Assembly: GCF_022549215.1 (NCBI RefSeq)
Contig: NZ_JAKZFC010000007.1
Coordinates: 120,130 to 184,129 of the forward strand
Reading direction: 5' to 3'
DNA length: 64,000 nucleotides
DNA from: Solibacillus palustris
GTDB lineage: Bacteria; Bacillota; Bacilli; Bacillales_A; Planococcaceae
Shown: piece after piece, positions 44,122 to 52,627 of the stretch
Layout: every line of letters starts with the position of its first letter
Numbering within the stretch: position 1 is the stretch's first letter
Notes under the pieces: generated by a model
Database searches by the model: none
What the model saw: the letters and a program-made list of their open reading frames with translations, nothing else
What the model was told of the DNA's origin: nothing
Made by a program: the position numbers and the translations under genes

Positions 44122-44566
44122 ATTGGTTATTCTCTAAGTATGTTTTTAAACGATTACAAAGGTCAATAACTTCATTGTTACTACCCATAGGAGCATTCTC
44201 CCAATCGTAAACTTCCATCGGTCCCCAATGCTCTTTTGGTGTGTTAGGATAACGAGCAACTAGGTGCATATGCAGATGCGGAACAGAATTCCCCGAAACA
44301 AGTGCATAGATATGTTCAGCGTTTTCTGAATCTTTTAGTGCTTTACTAACTCTTGCCATAATGACACCGAATGCTGTTGCTTCTTCTACTGTCATTTCTG
44401 CAAGTGTAGGTACGTGTCTTTTTAAGTCAATCATAATATGACCTAAATAGTTGGGTTGACCATTTCTATCAATGTGTCCCACATACACATGTTCATCTTC
44501 ATAAATCATAACCCCAGACGTTTCGATATTCCCTGTATGTTTATTGCAAATAAAACAGTCCTTCAT
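44114..44566 (-). CDS. HIT family hydrolase
   Basis: 150 residues with the catalytic triad motif HLHMHL near residue 115 and an N-terminal C-F-I-C pair that can bind zinc together with a His. HIT proteins hydrolyse nucleotide phosphoramidates or dinucleoside polyphosphates. It precedes and overlaps the PP2C-like gene; the pairing suggests a joint role in removing phosphate or nucleotide marks, which is inference. Confidence 0.88.
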   Translation of the reverse strand: MKDCFICNKHTGNIETSGVMIYEDEHVYVGHIDRNGQPNYLGHIMIDLKRHVPTLAEMTVEEATAFGVIMARVSKALKDSENAEHIYALVSGNSVPHLHMHLVARYPNTPKEHWGPMEVYDWENAPMGSNNEVIDLCNRLKTYLENNQYV

Positions 44567-44667
44567 AGGAATCCCCCCTTTTAGTGTTTATAGAAATATA
44601 ACACAACATTTGGATAATTTCCCCATTTTTTATTTCCCTTTAAGAAGGGCGACTTATTATGTAAACA

Positions 44668-44706
44668 AAAGGAGACACGTATTCAAATGAGAATGTGTCC
44701 CCGATA
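44668..44706 (-). terminator. Terminator of the LysE gene region
   Basis: On the minus strand GGGGACAC pairs with GTGTCTCC, followed by TTTTG. Confidence 0.55.
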
Positions 44707-44774
44707 AGGTTGTTATTTAGTGTTTCTCCCCGTTTATAGAACTCTTTGCTGAACGCTGCTAGGGGGCTAGGTAA

Positions 44775-45395
44775 TTACGCCTTTTCAAACGCTAACTTAA
44801 TTCCAAAGCCAATGAGTACAATCCCCGTAACCATTTCGATTGCGGCCTGTGTAGATGGGCGCTTCATAAATGTGCGGATTTTGTCGAGTAACACCACATA
44901 GAAGAAAAACCATGCAAATGTCAGTACCGTATAAATTATGCCCATCACTAAAAATGACCAAAAAGCATCCGCGCTAGGTGCTAAAAATTGTGGTAAAAAC
45001 GTTAAAAAAAAGACAGCAACCTTGGGATTAGTAATATTCGTGATAAAGCCTTGCTTAAAGAACGTATTGCCCTTTGCCTCGACAAGTACTTCCTCTTCAA
45101 CTTGATTTTTCTTTGCACGCATACTGATAAGCGTTCTTATCCCTAAATAACATAAATAGGCGGCACCAATATATTTAATAATTGTAAAGGCAACAGCGGA
45201 TTTTACGATTATAGCAGATAAACCTGCGACTGCCGCAATCGTATGAATGGATAGCCCAACGCAAGAGCCAATCATCGTCTGCATACCGCCCTTACGTCCT
45301 CCGATTACCGTATTTTTCGTTACAATTGCTGTATCTGGTCCTGGTAAAATAATGAGTAACACACAGGCGATGATGAACAAAGTCACACTCGTCAT
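44775..45395 (-). CDS. LysE family amino-acid exporter
   Basis: 206 residues with six membrane helices. It opens with the LysE motif LLIILPGPDTAIVTKNTVIG and has the middle helix NITNPKVAVFFLTFLPQFL. Such proteins (RhtB/LysE) export amino acids or their derivatives. Stand-alone gene. Confidence 0.9.
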   Translation of the reverse strand: MTSVTLFIIACVLLIILPGPDTAIVTKNTVIGGRKGGMQTMIGSCVGLSIHTIAAVAGLSAIIVKSAVAFTIIKYIGAAYLCYLGIRTLISMRAKKNQVEEEVLVEAKGNTFFKQGFITNITNPKVAVFFLTFLPQFLAPSADAFWSFLVMGIIYTVLTFAWFFFYVVLLDKIRTFMKRPSTQAAIEMVTGIVLIGFGIKLAFEKA

Positions 45396-45467
45396 AATTC
45401 ACATCACTTTCCTTTTTAAGTTTTCTGACTATTTGAATTATAACAAGTGTGATGGGGTTTGACGAGA

Positions 45468-45508
45468 TAAAAAAACCCCAAATGCATGAATACATTTAGG
45501 GTGAAAAT
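45468..45508 (-). terminator. Terminator of the large surface protein gene
   Basis: On the minus strand ACCCTAAATG pairs with CATTTGGGGT, followed by T7. Confidence 0.85.
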
Positions 45509-45510
45509 TA

Positions 45511-48500
45511 CTATGGTTGTTTTACTAGGTCATATAATGATTTCTGCTCAACCGTCAGCTTATCAATAGCTTGCTTTAGTTTACTTTGATCTTCAGCATT
45601 TTCAAGCTCTTTTTCTAACTGAATTACCGTACGCACCGCCTTTAGATCCTTTTCAGCGCTCATAATATACGAATAGTTCACCACTAATTTGCGCTCTTTT
45701 GAATCCAGTGCCTTGTATTCTTTCGTAAACTGATTTAATTGTTGTTCAAAATTGGCTATTTTTGCTAGCGGTGAGTCACCAGCTAAGACAACATTATAAA
45801 TACCACTGACAATGATTGCACCAATTCGAGTATTTAAATCAGATGCTGCCCCCGTTGCTCCGTCCATCCAACTGAATAGTATTTCAGAGTACATACCTTT
45901 TCCATCTGTATTAGGGTAAGTGCTTAATAATTGCTGCTGTACTTGCGTTAATTTTAAATAGCTCTTATAAATCGAATCCTTTTGTGAATAAGTTGGATTC
46001 TCACCAAGCTTCACCATTTTGGCAACAAAGGAATCAACCGTTTTTACATCCTTTTCCATTGCTTGATATTGTTTATAATATGTTAATGTTTTGAGCTGTG
46101 TAGTTGATAAATATTGCAATTGCTTTTGAAGCTCTTTAAATTCTACGATATTATAATTTCCAACCTCGAAAAAGTCTGTCAACAAATCATTAAGTTCTTG
46201 TAAAGTTGACGAACCTGATGATGAATATTTATCGCTTACTTCTGTATATGTTCCAAAAATCAAGCCTTTTTGCACAGGTTGTAGCTTATCAAATGATTGT
46301 TTAGCACTGGCGAATTTTTTCTCGTCGCTCACAGCTAATAAGCGTTTTTTTACAGAATCCGCCTTCGATAAATGACTAGATGCTGTTGAAATAAGGGCAT
46401 AATTATGCACCAATTTTTTCTCGAATGAGTTTAAAGATTTATACATTGATTTTGCTGTATTAATCGCCAGCTGTAAATCCGCATCCGTATTCATGCCACC
46501 ACTATTCGCTAGCGCCGTACTTTCTGCCGTCTTTAATAACTCAGCGATTTTTTCAATCTGTGACACTACTTCACTACTTTTACTGCTATCATACTCACCT
46601 TTACCAGCAAATTCCTCATCATCAATAATCGCAGTAATACTGGCGATGGCACTCTTTAACGCATCACCATCTACTAAGCTTTTTTGTTCGATTGTTAGCT
46701 TTGTATAGGCTTTATAGGCAGAATTGTATTTACTATGCGCTGATTTCATTTTACTAATATACTTTGAACGGTTTTCATCCCCTTCATAGTTTGTCGCCTC
46801 TGCTTCTGCTTCCTCAGCCTTTACAACGGACATCGCTACACGTTTCGCCGCAGATACATCTTTTTTCACTTGGCTTACGGATTTATAGTTTGTCAATAGC
46901 TTTTTCTGTTCAGAAGTTAGTAGCTTATAATCAATGGCAATTCCATCTAACTCACTCTCTAACATTTCAATATCAAGTGGGTACTCTTTACCTGTGCCAG
47001 CTACTGGTAAAATATCATTAATTCGATCAATAAGATTTTGTACTGCTTCTTTAGCATCTTCTTGATTCTGTTCTTCATCGTACGTAAATGGATTTAGTAA
47101 CTTCTCCATTGTATCTACTGATATTAATGATGCTTGAGCTAAGTTTAATTTATTGTAGGCCTTTTCTGCGGCAATAATTGCACTTGCCTTCTTCTTATCA
47201 GTTAATGTGCTAATTTTATTTATTTTTTCAATAACCTCGCGTGCTTTTTTCACATCCGCTTGTGCTATTTTTAACATATCTGTTTTGAGTAGTGCCTGGT
47301 ACGCGTTATCAAATGTTTTTGCCTCGTCTAAATATTGCTTAATTTTTTCCTCGAAAGCTTTTAGTTCCACAAAGTCATTTGAATCGTTATCGAAAACAAT
47401 TTTATACTCGCCATCAAAAATTTCTGCTGTAACTTTATCATTAAATGCCTTGACTGCTTTGTTCGTTACATAATCAATATCATTATCACCAATTTTTACA
47501 ATCCATTCATGCAATTGAGCGATTGATGGGGCAGCATTATCTACTTCAAATAAATGATAAATTTCCTTTTGTTTTGCTGTTAATTTATTGAAAGATTGGC
47601 GCAATGAATTAACCGATTTTAATAATTCCGCTTGCTTAATAGTCGTATCTATACCCGTTACGAGGTTTGTATAATCAGAATTAAGTTTGCTAAAGTCCTT
47701 TGTTAAAGGTTCTACTACTTTAAAGGCTTGCGCGTATTCCTCTAGCTTTGAATAATTCGTAATCGCTGCTTTGGCACTGTCATTTAGCTGATTATAGGAA
47801 TCTAATAATCCATTTACTTTAGCTTGTAAATCTGTATATTTTTTAAACTCAATTAATTTGTTAATGTTATCAATTAAATCTTTGATAGGTTCGTTACTAG
47901 TACCAATTCCAATCGTCGTACTATCTACAGTCGCGATGTTTGGAACTGAAATCGTTACCGTTACTTCAAATCTTTTATACCCTTGCTTTTCGCTATCTAC
48001 CGGAATTGTAAAGGTCTTCCCTGTTGCATTTGGCAAAGTAAACTGGTTGTCATTTCCATTAAAGGCTACCCATTTATATTGCACCTCATAATCTTCAGCA
48101 CTTAAGATCTCGCCACCATCCCCAATAATTTCCGAATGGTCTATCTGAATCTTATCGCCTGGTAAAAGTTCAGTCGTCAGTGGGAGTTCTGTTTGCTTAC
48201 CATTTACTTTTACTGAATAGGTAACCGGATTTAAGCCAAATTTAAGCTCATCAATTTTTACAGTTTTCTTATAAGCTTTTCCTGATTCTGTTTTTACAAC
48301 AAATAGAACTTCTTTTCCTGAAAATTCAATTGGAATTTCTAAGTCAATAGCGTTTTCTCCGACTAATAATTTGTATTGACTTCCATCTACTAAATACCAT
48401 TCATAACCCGAAATCACTTCATTTTCATCTGGAATATTTAAACTTTTCATCGTGATTGTTGAATTAACTCGAGGTGAATTAATACCTTCTTCATATCCAA

Positions 48501-48894
48501 CATCAGCTGTTAAAGTACCAAGTGCTTCTACCGAAATTTCTTTAAAATATTTCTTCTGCCCCTCTGTTGTGACAACAAGCTTCACCTTTTTTCCTTCTGC
48601 ATGCATAGGCAACTTGAATTCAGCTGCTTGTGAACTAGCTATTGTTGCGTCGCCAATAAACCATTCATAGGAAACAATTTTATCCACTGTTTCAGTAGGT
48701 GTTCCGTCTTCAGCTGTAGCAGGCGTTTTAATTTCTGTGAGTGCTGCTTTAACCGTATCTCCTACTGAATATGTACCAGCTGCAATTAAATCATCCTTTT
48801 CAATAGGTAGAATATCCTCTGCACCGACCATCACCGGTACAACAAATGCTGCTGAGGTTACGGCTGTAGCTGCTAATATTTTCTTGTAATTCAT
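45511..48894 (-). CDS. Large secreted repeat protein (cell-surface type)
   Basis: 1127 residues. A signal peptide (MNYKKILAATAVTSA, cleavage after V-G-A) is followed by about 330 residues of Ig-like beta domains with the recurring motif SYEWFIGD / GYEWYLVDG / QYKWVAFNG. Then about ten helical repeats of 70-90 residues each carry a QK-x-L motif (LTSEQKKLLTNYKSV, LTIEQKSLVDGDAL, LDSKERKLVVNYSYI). It ends mid-pattern with LTVEQKSLYDL. No LPxTG anchor and no SLH domain is visible. It may be a secreted wall-associated or S-layer-accessory protein. The ribosome site AGGAGAG precedes the ATG. Confidence 0.8.
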   Translation of the reverse strand: MNYKKILAATAVTSAAFVVPVMVGAEDILPIEKDDLIAAGTYSVGDTVKAALTEIKTPATAEDGTPTETVDKIVSYEWFIGDATIASSQAAEFKLPMHAEGKKVKLVVTTEGQKKYFKEISVEALGTLTADVGYEEGINSPRVNSTITMKSLNIPDENEVISGYEWYLVDGSQYKLLVGENAIDLEIPIEFSGKEVLFVVKTESGKAYKKTVKIDELKFGLNPVTYSVKVNGKQTELPLTTELLPGDKIQIDHSEIIGDGGEILSAEDYEVQYKWVAFNGNDNQFTLPNATGKTFTIPVDSEKQGYKRFEVTVTISVPNIATVDSTTIGIGTSNEPIKDLIDNINKLIEFKKYTDLQAKVNGLLDSYNQLNDSAKAAITNYSKLEEYAQAFKVVEPLTKDFSKLNSDYTNLVTGIDTTIKQAELLKSVNSLRQSFNKLTAKQKEIYHLFEVDNAAPSIAQLHEWIVKIGDNDIDYVTNKAVKAFNDKVTAEIFDGEYKIVFDNDSNDFVELKAFEEKIKQYLDEAKTFDNAYQALLKTDMLKIAQADVKKAREVIEKINKISTLTDKKKASAIIAAEKAYNKLNLAQASLISVDTMEKLLNPFTYDEEQNQEDAKEAVQNLIDRINDILPVAGTGKEYPLDIEMLESELDGIAIDYKLLTSEQKKLLTNYKSVSQVKKDVSAAKRVAMSVVKAEEAEAEATNYEGDENRSKYISKMKSAHSKYNSAYKAYTKLTIEQKSLVDGDALKSAIASITAIIDDEEFAGKGEYDSSKSSEVVSQIEKIAELLKTAESTALANSGGMNTDADLQLAINTAKSMYKSLNSFEKKLVHNYALISTASSHLSKADSVKKRLLAVSDEKKFASAKQSFDKLQPVQKGLIFGTYTEVSDKYSSSGSSTLQELNDLLTDFFEVGNYNIVEFKELQKQLQYLSTTQLKTLTYYKQYQAMEKDVKTVDSFVAKMVKLGENPTYSQKDSIYKSYLKLTQVQQQLLSTYPNTDGKGMYSEILFSWMDGATGAASDLNTRIGAIIVSGIYNVVLAGDSPLAKIANFEQQLNQFTKEYKALDSKERKLVVNYSYIMSAEKDLKAVRTVIQLEKELENAEDQSKLKQAIDKLTVEQKSLYDLVKQP

Positions 48895-49077
48895 AAGACA
48901 TCTCTCCTAACTTTTCCATTTCAGTATACATAACATCTTCTACATTTTGGTTAATTATAAGGAATTTACTAAAAACCTGGGATAACAAAAGATATATGCA
49001 ATAGTTTTAATTCATAATCTACATTTATTATCGGAAATATCTTATAAAAGATTAGTAAAAATGCCTATTTGTGCATA

Positions 49078-49107
49078 AAAAAACTGTACCCTATTGGAGT
49101 ACAGTTG
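49078..49107 (-). terminator. Terminator of the SCO1 gene
   Basis: AACTGTACTC and GGGTACAGTT pair on the minus strand, followed by T7. Confidence 0.85.
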
Positions 49108-49115
49108 ATGGTTGC

Positions 49116-49718
49116 TTATTTACCTTGCTTTATCAATGCCTCAAGGTCCGACACAATTGTGTCGTATGGCACCTCGGTATTCCCTGATTGAACGCCGTTG
49201 TAGTTTTTCACTGCGACACCGTTTTGGTCAACTAGGAAAAAGGTATTCGCATGAATAGGGTTTTCAGTCTGTGCAACAACCGCTGTTTTAAACGAGCCTT
49301 TTGCATATTGCTCGATAAATTTTGGGTCATAGCCGTTTAATAAATACCATTTGGATTCATCTGCGACGCCATAATTTCCGATGTATTTTGTTAATACATC
49401 CGCTGAGTCTGTATTCGGATCTACTGTAAAGGCGACAATTTTATAGTCTTCAATCCCTTTTTCAATTAGCTCATCTTGAATCATTTTCATGTTGTACGTC
49501 ATCGGAGGGCAAATATCTGGGCAGTTCGTATAAATGAACATTGCTAGCCATGGCTCACCTTTTAAATCATCCAATGAAACGGGATTACCACGATGATCTT
49601 GTACATTAAAATTATCTAGTTCAAAATTGGTTGTTGCTTTAAATTGGTAGTTGCTACAAGCACTTAGTATAAGCACCAGCATACTTACTGTTGCTATTAG
49701 TGCAAATCGTTTTGTCAT
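49116..49718 (-). CDS. SCO1/SenC family copper-binding lipoprotein
   Basis: 200 residues. Lipoprotein signal ending L-S-A-C; thioredoxin-like fold with the copper-binding pair in YTNCPDICPPMT and the third ligand His in PIHANTFFLVD. It delivers copper or reduces the CuA site during cytochrome c oxidase assembly outside the membrane. Single gene; functional links with CopC/CopD (38-39.8 kb) and the ccd cluster (51.7-53.3 kb) are plausible. Confidence 0.93.
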   Translation of the reverse strand: MTKRFALIATVSMLVLILSACSNYQFKATTNFELDNFNVQDHRGNPVSLDDLKGEPWLAMFIYTNCPDICPPMTYNMKMIQDELIEKGIEDYKIVAFTVDPNTDSADVLTKYIGNYGVADESKWYLLNGYDPKFIEQYAKGSFKTAVVAQTENPIHANTFFLVDQNGVAVKNYNGVQSGNTEVPYDTIVSDLEALIKQGK

Positions 49719-49824
49719 GTCTCTCTCTCCACTCTTCCAATCATTACCTTCATCTTAAAGTAAGTTTCCAAGTTGTACAATAGCAAATACTCGAAATTTT
49801 CATTGCAATTTTGTGAAATGGATT

Positions 49825-49971
49825 TCACAATTCACTGTTTTTTCGTGGTGCATTCAACGAAACGAGCGCGGTATGAATCGCCTCAAGCTTCGTTTCAATT
49901 CGATATAACAAATAAAATGAAATAAAGATTGGAAACGTTACGTCTTGAACAAGCGCAATCCATTGTTCCAT
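49825..49971 (-). CDS. YvrJ family small membrane protein
   Basis: 48 residues from the ATG at 49971, with GAGGGGAAT upstream; a longer frame to 50091 runs into repeat copy C and has no start signal. It reads MEQWIALVQDVTFPIFISFY and on to R-I-E-T-K-L, the YvrJ pattern (PF12841). Commonly found after DUF1659 and DUF2922 genes in bacilli, as here. Role unknown. Confidence 0.88.
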   Translation of the reverse strand: MEQWIALVQDVTFPIFISFYLLYRIETKLEAIHTALVSLNAPRKNSEL

Positions 49972-49990
49972 GAAATTCCCCTCCCTTATC

Positions 49991-50121
49991 ATTTTCGCCT
50001 TGGCGTAAATGCGTCCAGATTTTTTCAAGTATGCTTGAAAAATCCCTCTAAAAAATCTGTGACATCCGCCGGGGCCATGAACTTGCATCATTCAGGGTTC
50101 AAACACTGGATGATGCAAGTT
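49991..50121 (-). repeat. Structured intergenic repeat, copy C
   Basis: Shorter third copy. First palindrome CGCC/GGCG, the CAGATTTTTT/AAAAAATCTG stem, and inner hairpin CAAG-tatg-CTTG, where copies A and B have CGAG/CTCG. Instead of the long distal part it has one hairpin, AACTTGCATCAT / ATGATGCAAGTT. It ends 20 bp before the YvrJ start. Confidence 0.85.
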
Positions 50122-50125
50122 ATCA

Positions 50126-50163
50126 TGAAAAAACCGGCAAAGTCTGTACTTTACCGGCTTCGT
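50126..50163 (-). terminator. Terminator between DUF2922 gene and repeat C
   Basis: AAGCCGGTAAAGT pairs with ACTTTGCCGGTT on the minus strand, followed by TTTT. It lies just past the DUF2922 stop and would partly isolate YvrJ. Confidence 0.8.
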
Positions 50164-50166
50164 TGG

Positions 50167-50397
50167 TTATGCATTTAGTTCAAAATCTGTCACATTTCGC
50201 TCGACGATTTTCGCTGATTTCTTCACATTGAACAACAACCCTTCACGTGAAAAAATGCCTTGGTCGACAATCGTTTGCATCGCTGCATTTACCTCAGCTT
50301 CCGTCAGGCTTGCTTTTGGGTTGGCGACATTAAGTGTCATCGTTTTCCCCGCCGAATTGGCAAGCGTCATTTGTAATACTTGTGCCATGTCCTTCAC
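50167..50397 (-). CDS. DUF2922 family protein
   Basis: 76 residues: LQMTLANSAGKTMTLNVANP followed by KASLTEAEVNAAMQTIVDQG matches DUF2922 (PF11148). Small cytoplasmic protein of unknown role. GGAGGTG precedes the ATG, and the gene is 22 bp downstream of the DUF1659 gene in the usual trio. Confidence 0.9.
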   Translation of the reverse strand: MKDMAQVLQMTLANSAGKTMTLNVANPKASLTEAEVNAAMQTIVDQGIFSREGLLFNVKKSAKIVERNVTDFELNA

Positions 50398-50419
50398 CTC
50401 CTCCCACTAGTCGCAAAGC

Positions 50420-50647
50420 TTATTGTGCTACTAGATCTTTTGTTGTTTTTACCGTTTCAATATACGTGTAGTCCGTTAAACCGACTAACGCCTGTGCTAC
50501 TGCTTGAATTTGAGCGGCAGTGACATTATTGGAAACGTTGCGGTACGTAGAGCCATTGATGATTGGCTCATCATTTGCGTCTAGACCTGTTTCGTAGTAC
50601 ACCGTGATTGTCGAACTTAAGAATCCGAAATCGTTCATGTTGATCAC
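50420..50647 (-). CDS. DUF1659 family protein
   Basis: 75 residues ending ALVGLTDYTYIETVKTTKDL plus VAQ; the pattern VYYETGLDANDEPIINGSTY fits DUF1659 (PF07872). Small protein of unknown role, first gene of the DUF1659-DUF2922-YvrJ group. GAGGTGATC precedes the start codon. Confidence 0.9.
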   Translation of the reverse strand: MINMNDFGFLSSTITVYYETGLDANDEPIINGSTYRNVSNNVTAAQIQAVAQALVGLTDYTYIETVKTTKDLVAQ

Positions 50648-51134
50648 CTCCTTACCTTATATATGTCATTAGATTTTGAAAAAAGGGAAAGGTCGGTGAA
50701 AGTTTTTTTGACTTTTTTTCGTTTTGTAGACGCATCACCGAAACAGGGGGGATTTTCTACATTGGCATTAGGAGGTGAGCTAACGCATGTCCACTTTGGG
50801 TGAAATACGCGCGCTTTTAGAGGTTTTTGCGCGATATCAAACGAGATATGCTCGGATTTTTGGATTTATGCGCGAAATAAAAGTGGATATGCTCGCTTTT
50901 CAAAATATATGCTCGAATCACCACATTTTTCATTTTATCTCAATGTAAACATACCTGTACAAGCGTTTATGAATTAAATTGCATGTCAAACTGATCGTGA
51001 TGCACATTTTGCATGAAATCGTACGAATTGGTGGCTTTAATGATGTGAATTTGTGGGTATTATTGAAAAATTTATACTTTCTATCACCGAAAAATTATAT
51101 AATAGATTTTAGTGAGAAAAAGAGGTGAGTAATT
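50648..51134. other. Divergent intergenic region with the array repeat copy 3
   Basis: Most of it is the array element at 50731-50965. The remaining right part should hold the promoter of the DUF2621 gene. Confidence 0.6.
50731..50965 (-). repeat. Phased-array repeat, copy 3 (inverted, mixed CGAGC/CGCGC)
   Basis: Read on the minus strand it contains six CG(A/C)GC cores; on the plus strand the GC(T/G)CG blocks end at 50813, 50833, 50854, 50874, 50895 and 50915 (spacings 20, 21, 20, 21, 20). The edge CGCATCACCGAAAC (50731-50744) is the complement of the shared end of copies 1 and 2, and the other edge matches the left flank of copy 2. Confidence 0.85.
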
Positions 51135-51569
51135 GTGGGCTTAGAAGGTTGGTTTTTATGGTTTATCGTATTTTGGGTATTTGCGTTAGTGGGACTTATG
51201 GGCATCGGAGGCTTCTTCATGTTCCGCAAGTTTTTAAAATCGCTTCCAAAACAAGATGGCAAATCCGATTTAGACTGGCAAAATATTTATTTAGATAAAA
51301 CGATTCATCTATGGGGTGAAGAGGAAAAAGAGTTACTTCGGGAGTTAGTGAGCCCTGTACCAGAGCTGTTTCGTCAGGTAGCAAAGGAAAAAATTGCGGG
51401 CAAAATTGGCGAAATTGCATTAACTGAACATGCAACGAAAATCAATATGGATTTAATCATTCGGGGCTATATTATCGCTTCACCAAAACGCGATCATAAG
51501 TTTTTACGCAAAAAATTAAACGAAATGAAAATCGATACAACCCCTTACAATCATTTATTTGAAGCATAA
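51135..51569 (+). CDS. yneK: DUF2621 family membrane-anchored protein (YneK-like)
   Basis: 144 residues: an N-terminal membrane helix (about 5-29) and a soluble, charged domain with LLRELVSPVPELFRQVAKEK, typical of DUF2621 (PF11084). In Bacillus subtilis the homologue yneK neighbours ccdA-yneI-ccdC, as here, but in this window it is convergent with them. Function unknown. AGAGGTGAG precedes the GTG start. Confidence 0.82.
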   Translation: MGLEGWFLWFIVFWVFALVGLMGIGGFFMFRKFLKSLPKQDGKSDLDWQNIYLDKTIHLWGEEEKELLRELVSPVPELFRQVAKEKIAGKIGEIALTEHATKINMDLIIRGYIIASPKRDHKFLRKKLNEMKIDTTPYNHLFEA

Positions 51570-51572
51570 AAA

Positions 51573-51614
51573 AGGTCTTGTCCGGAAAGTAATTTCTGGA
51601 CAAGACCTTTTCTC
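51573..51614 (+). terminator. Terminator of the DUF2621 gene
   Basis: AAAGGTCTTGTCC pairs with GGACAAGACCTTT, followed by TC-rich sequence; located directly after the stop codon. Confidence 0.85.
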
Positions 51615-51648
51615 CGCCCTAAAGCGGATAAATAATACAAGAACGAAG

Positions 51649-51686
51649 CACTGTCCAAAAAGTAATTACTTTTTGGACAGCTCCTT
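51649..51686 (-). terminator. CTGTCCAAAAAG hairpin, terminator of the ccd cluster
   Basis: CTGTCCAAAAAGTAAT and ATTACTTTTTGGACAG form a perfect 16-bp stem next to the end of the ccdC gene, with the same arms as the hairpin at 22971-22997. Confidence 0.75.
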
Positions 51687-51687
51687 T

Positions 51688-52179
51688 TTATGAAACAATT
51701 TGTGATTTCTCAAGCTTTTTGTATTTTATGAGCATGCCAATTCGCCAAGGTAACAGCATCGCGAATGCTAATATGAAGAACATTCCACCCAATTCGCCTA
51801 CATCAAAATTATCAGCAAATATTATTTTCATAATAATACGGAAAATTAATAATCCAATTAATATAAAAGGAAACGCTTTTGATTGCTTCATATAAATTGC
51901 GCCTTCACGTACTTCAAATTTTGACGTGGCAATTAATATCGTAGAGAATACTAAGCCTACCGCTACTGCTTCTAAAATTTGTGGAGGTGCAACACGAAAT
52001 TCCTCGAATAAAAACATCGATGCACCCGTTGACATGGCAATAGGTGGAATGAGTATTTTTTTTGCGTTTACTGGCTTTTTTTGTGCTCGTATGCGAATAA
52101 ATAACGCGAATGTTCCCATTGCTGCAGCCATTATCGTCGTACCTATTAATAAATAGTAAGCAGGTATGTTGTCAAACAT
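51688..52179 (-). CDS. ccdC: CcdC-like cytochrome c biogenesis membrane protein
   Basis: 163 residues with about five membrane helices (PAYYLLIGTTIMAAAMGTFA onwards). Layout and position match CcdC (YneJ) of bacilli, which works with CcdA in cytochrome c maturation, although its exact role is unclear. 12 bp downstream of the receiver-domain gene. Serves the cytochrome c at 21.2 kb, by inference. Confidence 0.85.
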   Translation of the reverse strand: MFDNIPAYYLLIGTTIMAAAMGTFALFIRIRAQKKPVNAKKILIPPIAMSTGASMFLFEEFRVAPPQILEAVAVGLVFSTILIATSKFEVREGAIYMKQSKAFPFILIGLLIFRIIMKIIFADNFDVGELGGMFFILAFAMLLPWRIGMLIKYKKLEKSQIVS

Positions 52180-52191
52180 CCTATTCCCCCT

Positions 52192-52572
52192 CTAATGTTG
52201 ACTGGAATATGTTAAGTTGAGGACGTTAAATGCAACCATTTTTAATTGCTCTTCTTGGAAAGGTTTCGTAATAAAATCCTTCGCGCCACTTTCAATTGCA
52301 GCCTTCACTTTTTTTTGCTGACCAAGAGCCGTGACCATAATTACCTTCGCCTCGACATCCTTTTCAACAATAATTTTCACTGCTTCAATCCCTGTCATAA
52401 CTGGCATCGTGATATCCATCGTGACAAGATCTGGTTTTAATTGGTCATATAATGCGACCGCTTCTTTTCCGTTTGCAGCCTCACCTATGACCTCAAAGCC
52501 CCATTCTTTAAACATATTTCCTATAGTGACACGCATAAACAGCGAATCATCGACAACTAAAACTGTTGGCAT
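52192..52572 (-). CDS. yneI: Single-domain response regulator (CcdB/YneI-like)
   Basis: 126 residues, a CheY-like receiver only: acidic pair in LVVDDSLF, phospho-acceptor Asp in VTMDITMPVMTG, Thr/Ser position in IMVTALG and Lys in FITKPF are all kept. In bacilli this gene lies between ccdA and ccdC and is called ccdB or yneI; the partner kinase and output are unknown. This is an intact receiver, in contrast to the Glu53 regulator at 20.2 kb. Confidence 0.9.
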   Translation of the reverse strand: MPTVLVVDDSLFMRVTIGNMFKEWGFEVIGEAANGKEAVALYDQLKPDLVTMDITMPVMTGIEAVKIIVEKDVEAKVIMVTALGQQKKVKAAIESGAKDFITKPFQEEQLKMVAFNVLNLTYSSQH

Positions 52573-52627
52573 TTAGCAATCACACCACTTTCCTTAGTAT
52601 AACACGTAGAAATTGCACACGAAACTA

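Noticed and set aside
49972..50091. N-terminal extension of the YvrJ protein
   Set aside because: The extension is translated repeat copy C; the ATG at 49971 has a good ribosome site and gives the normal YvrJ length.
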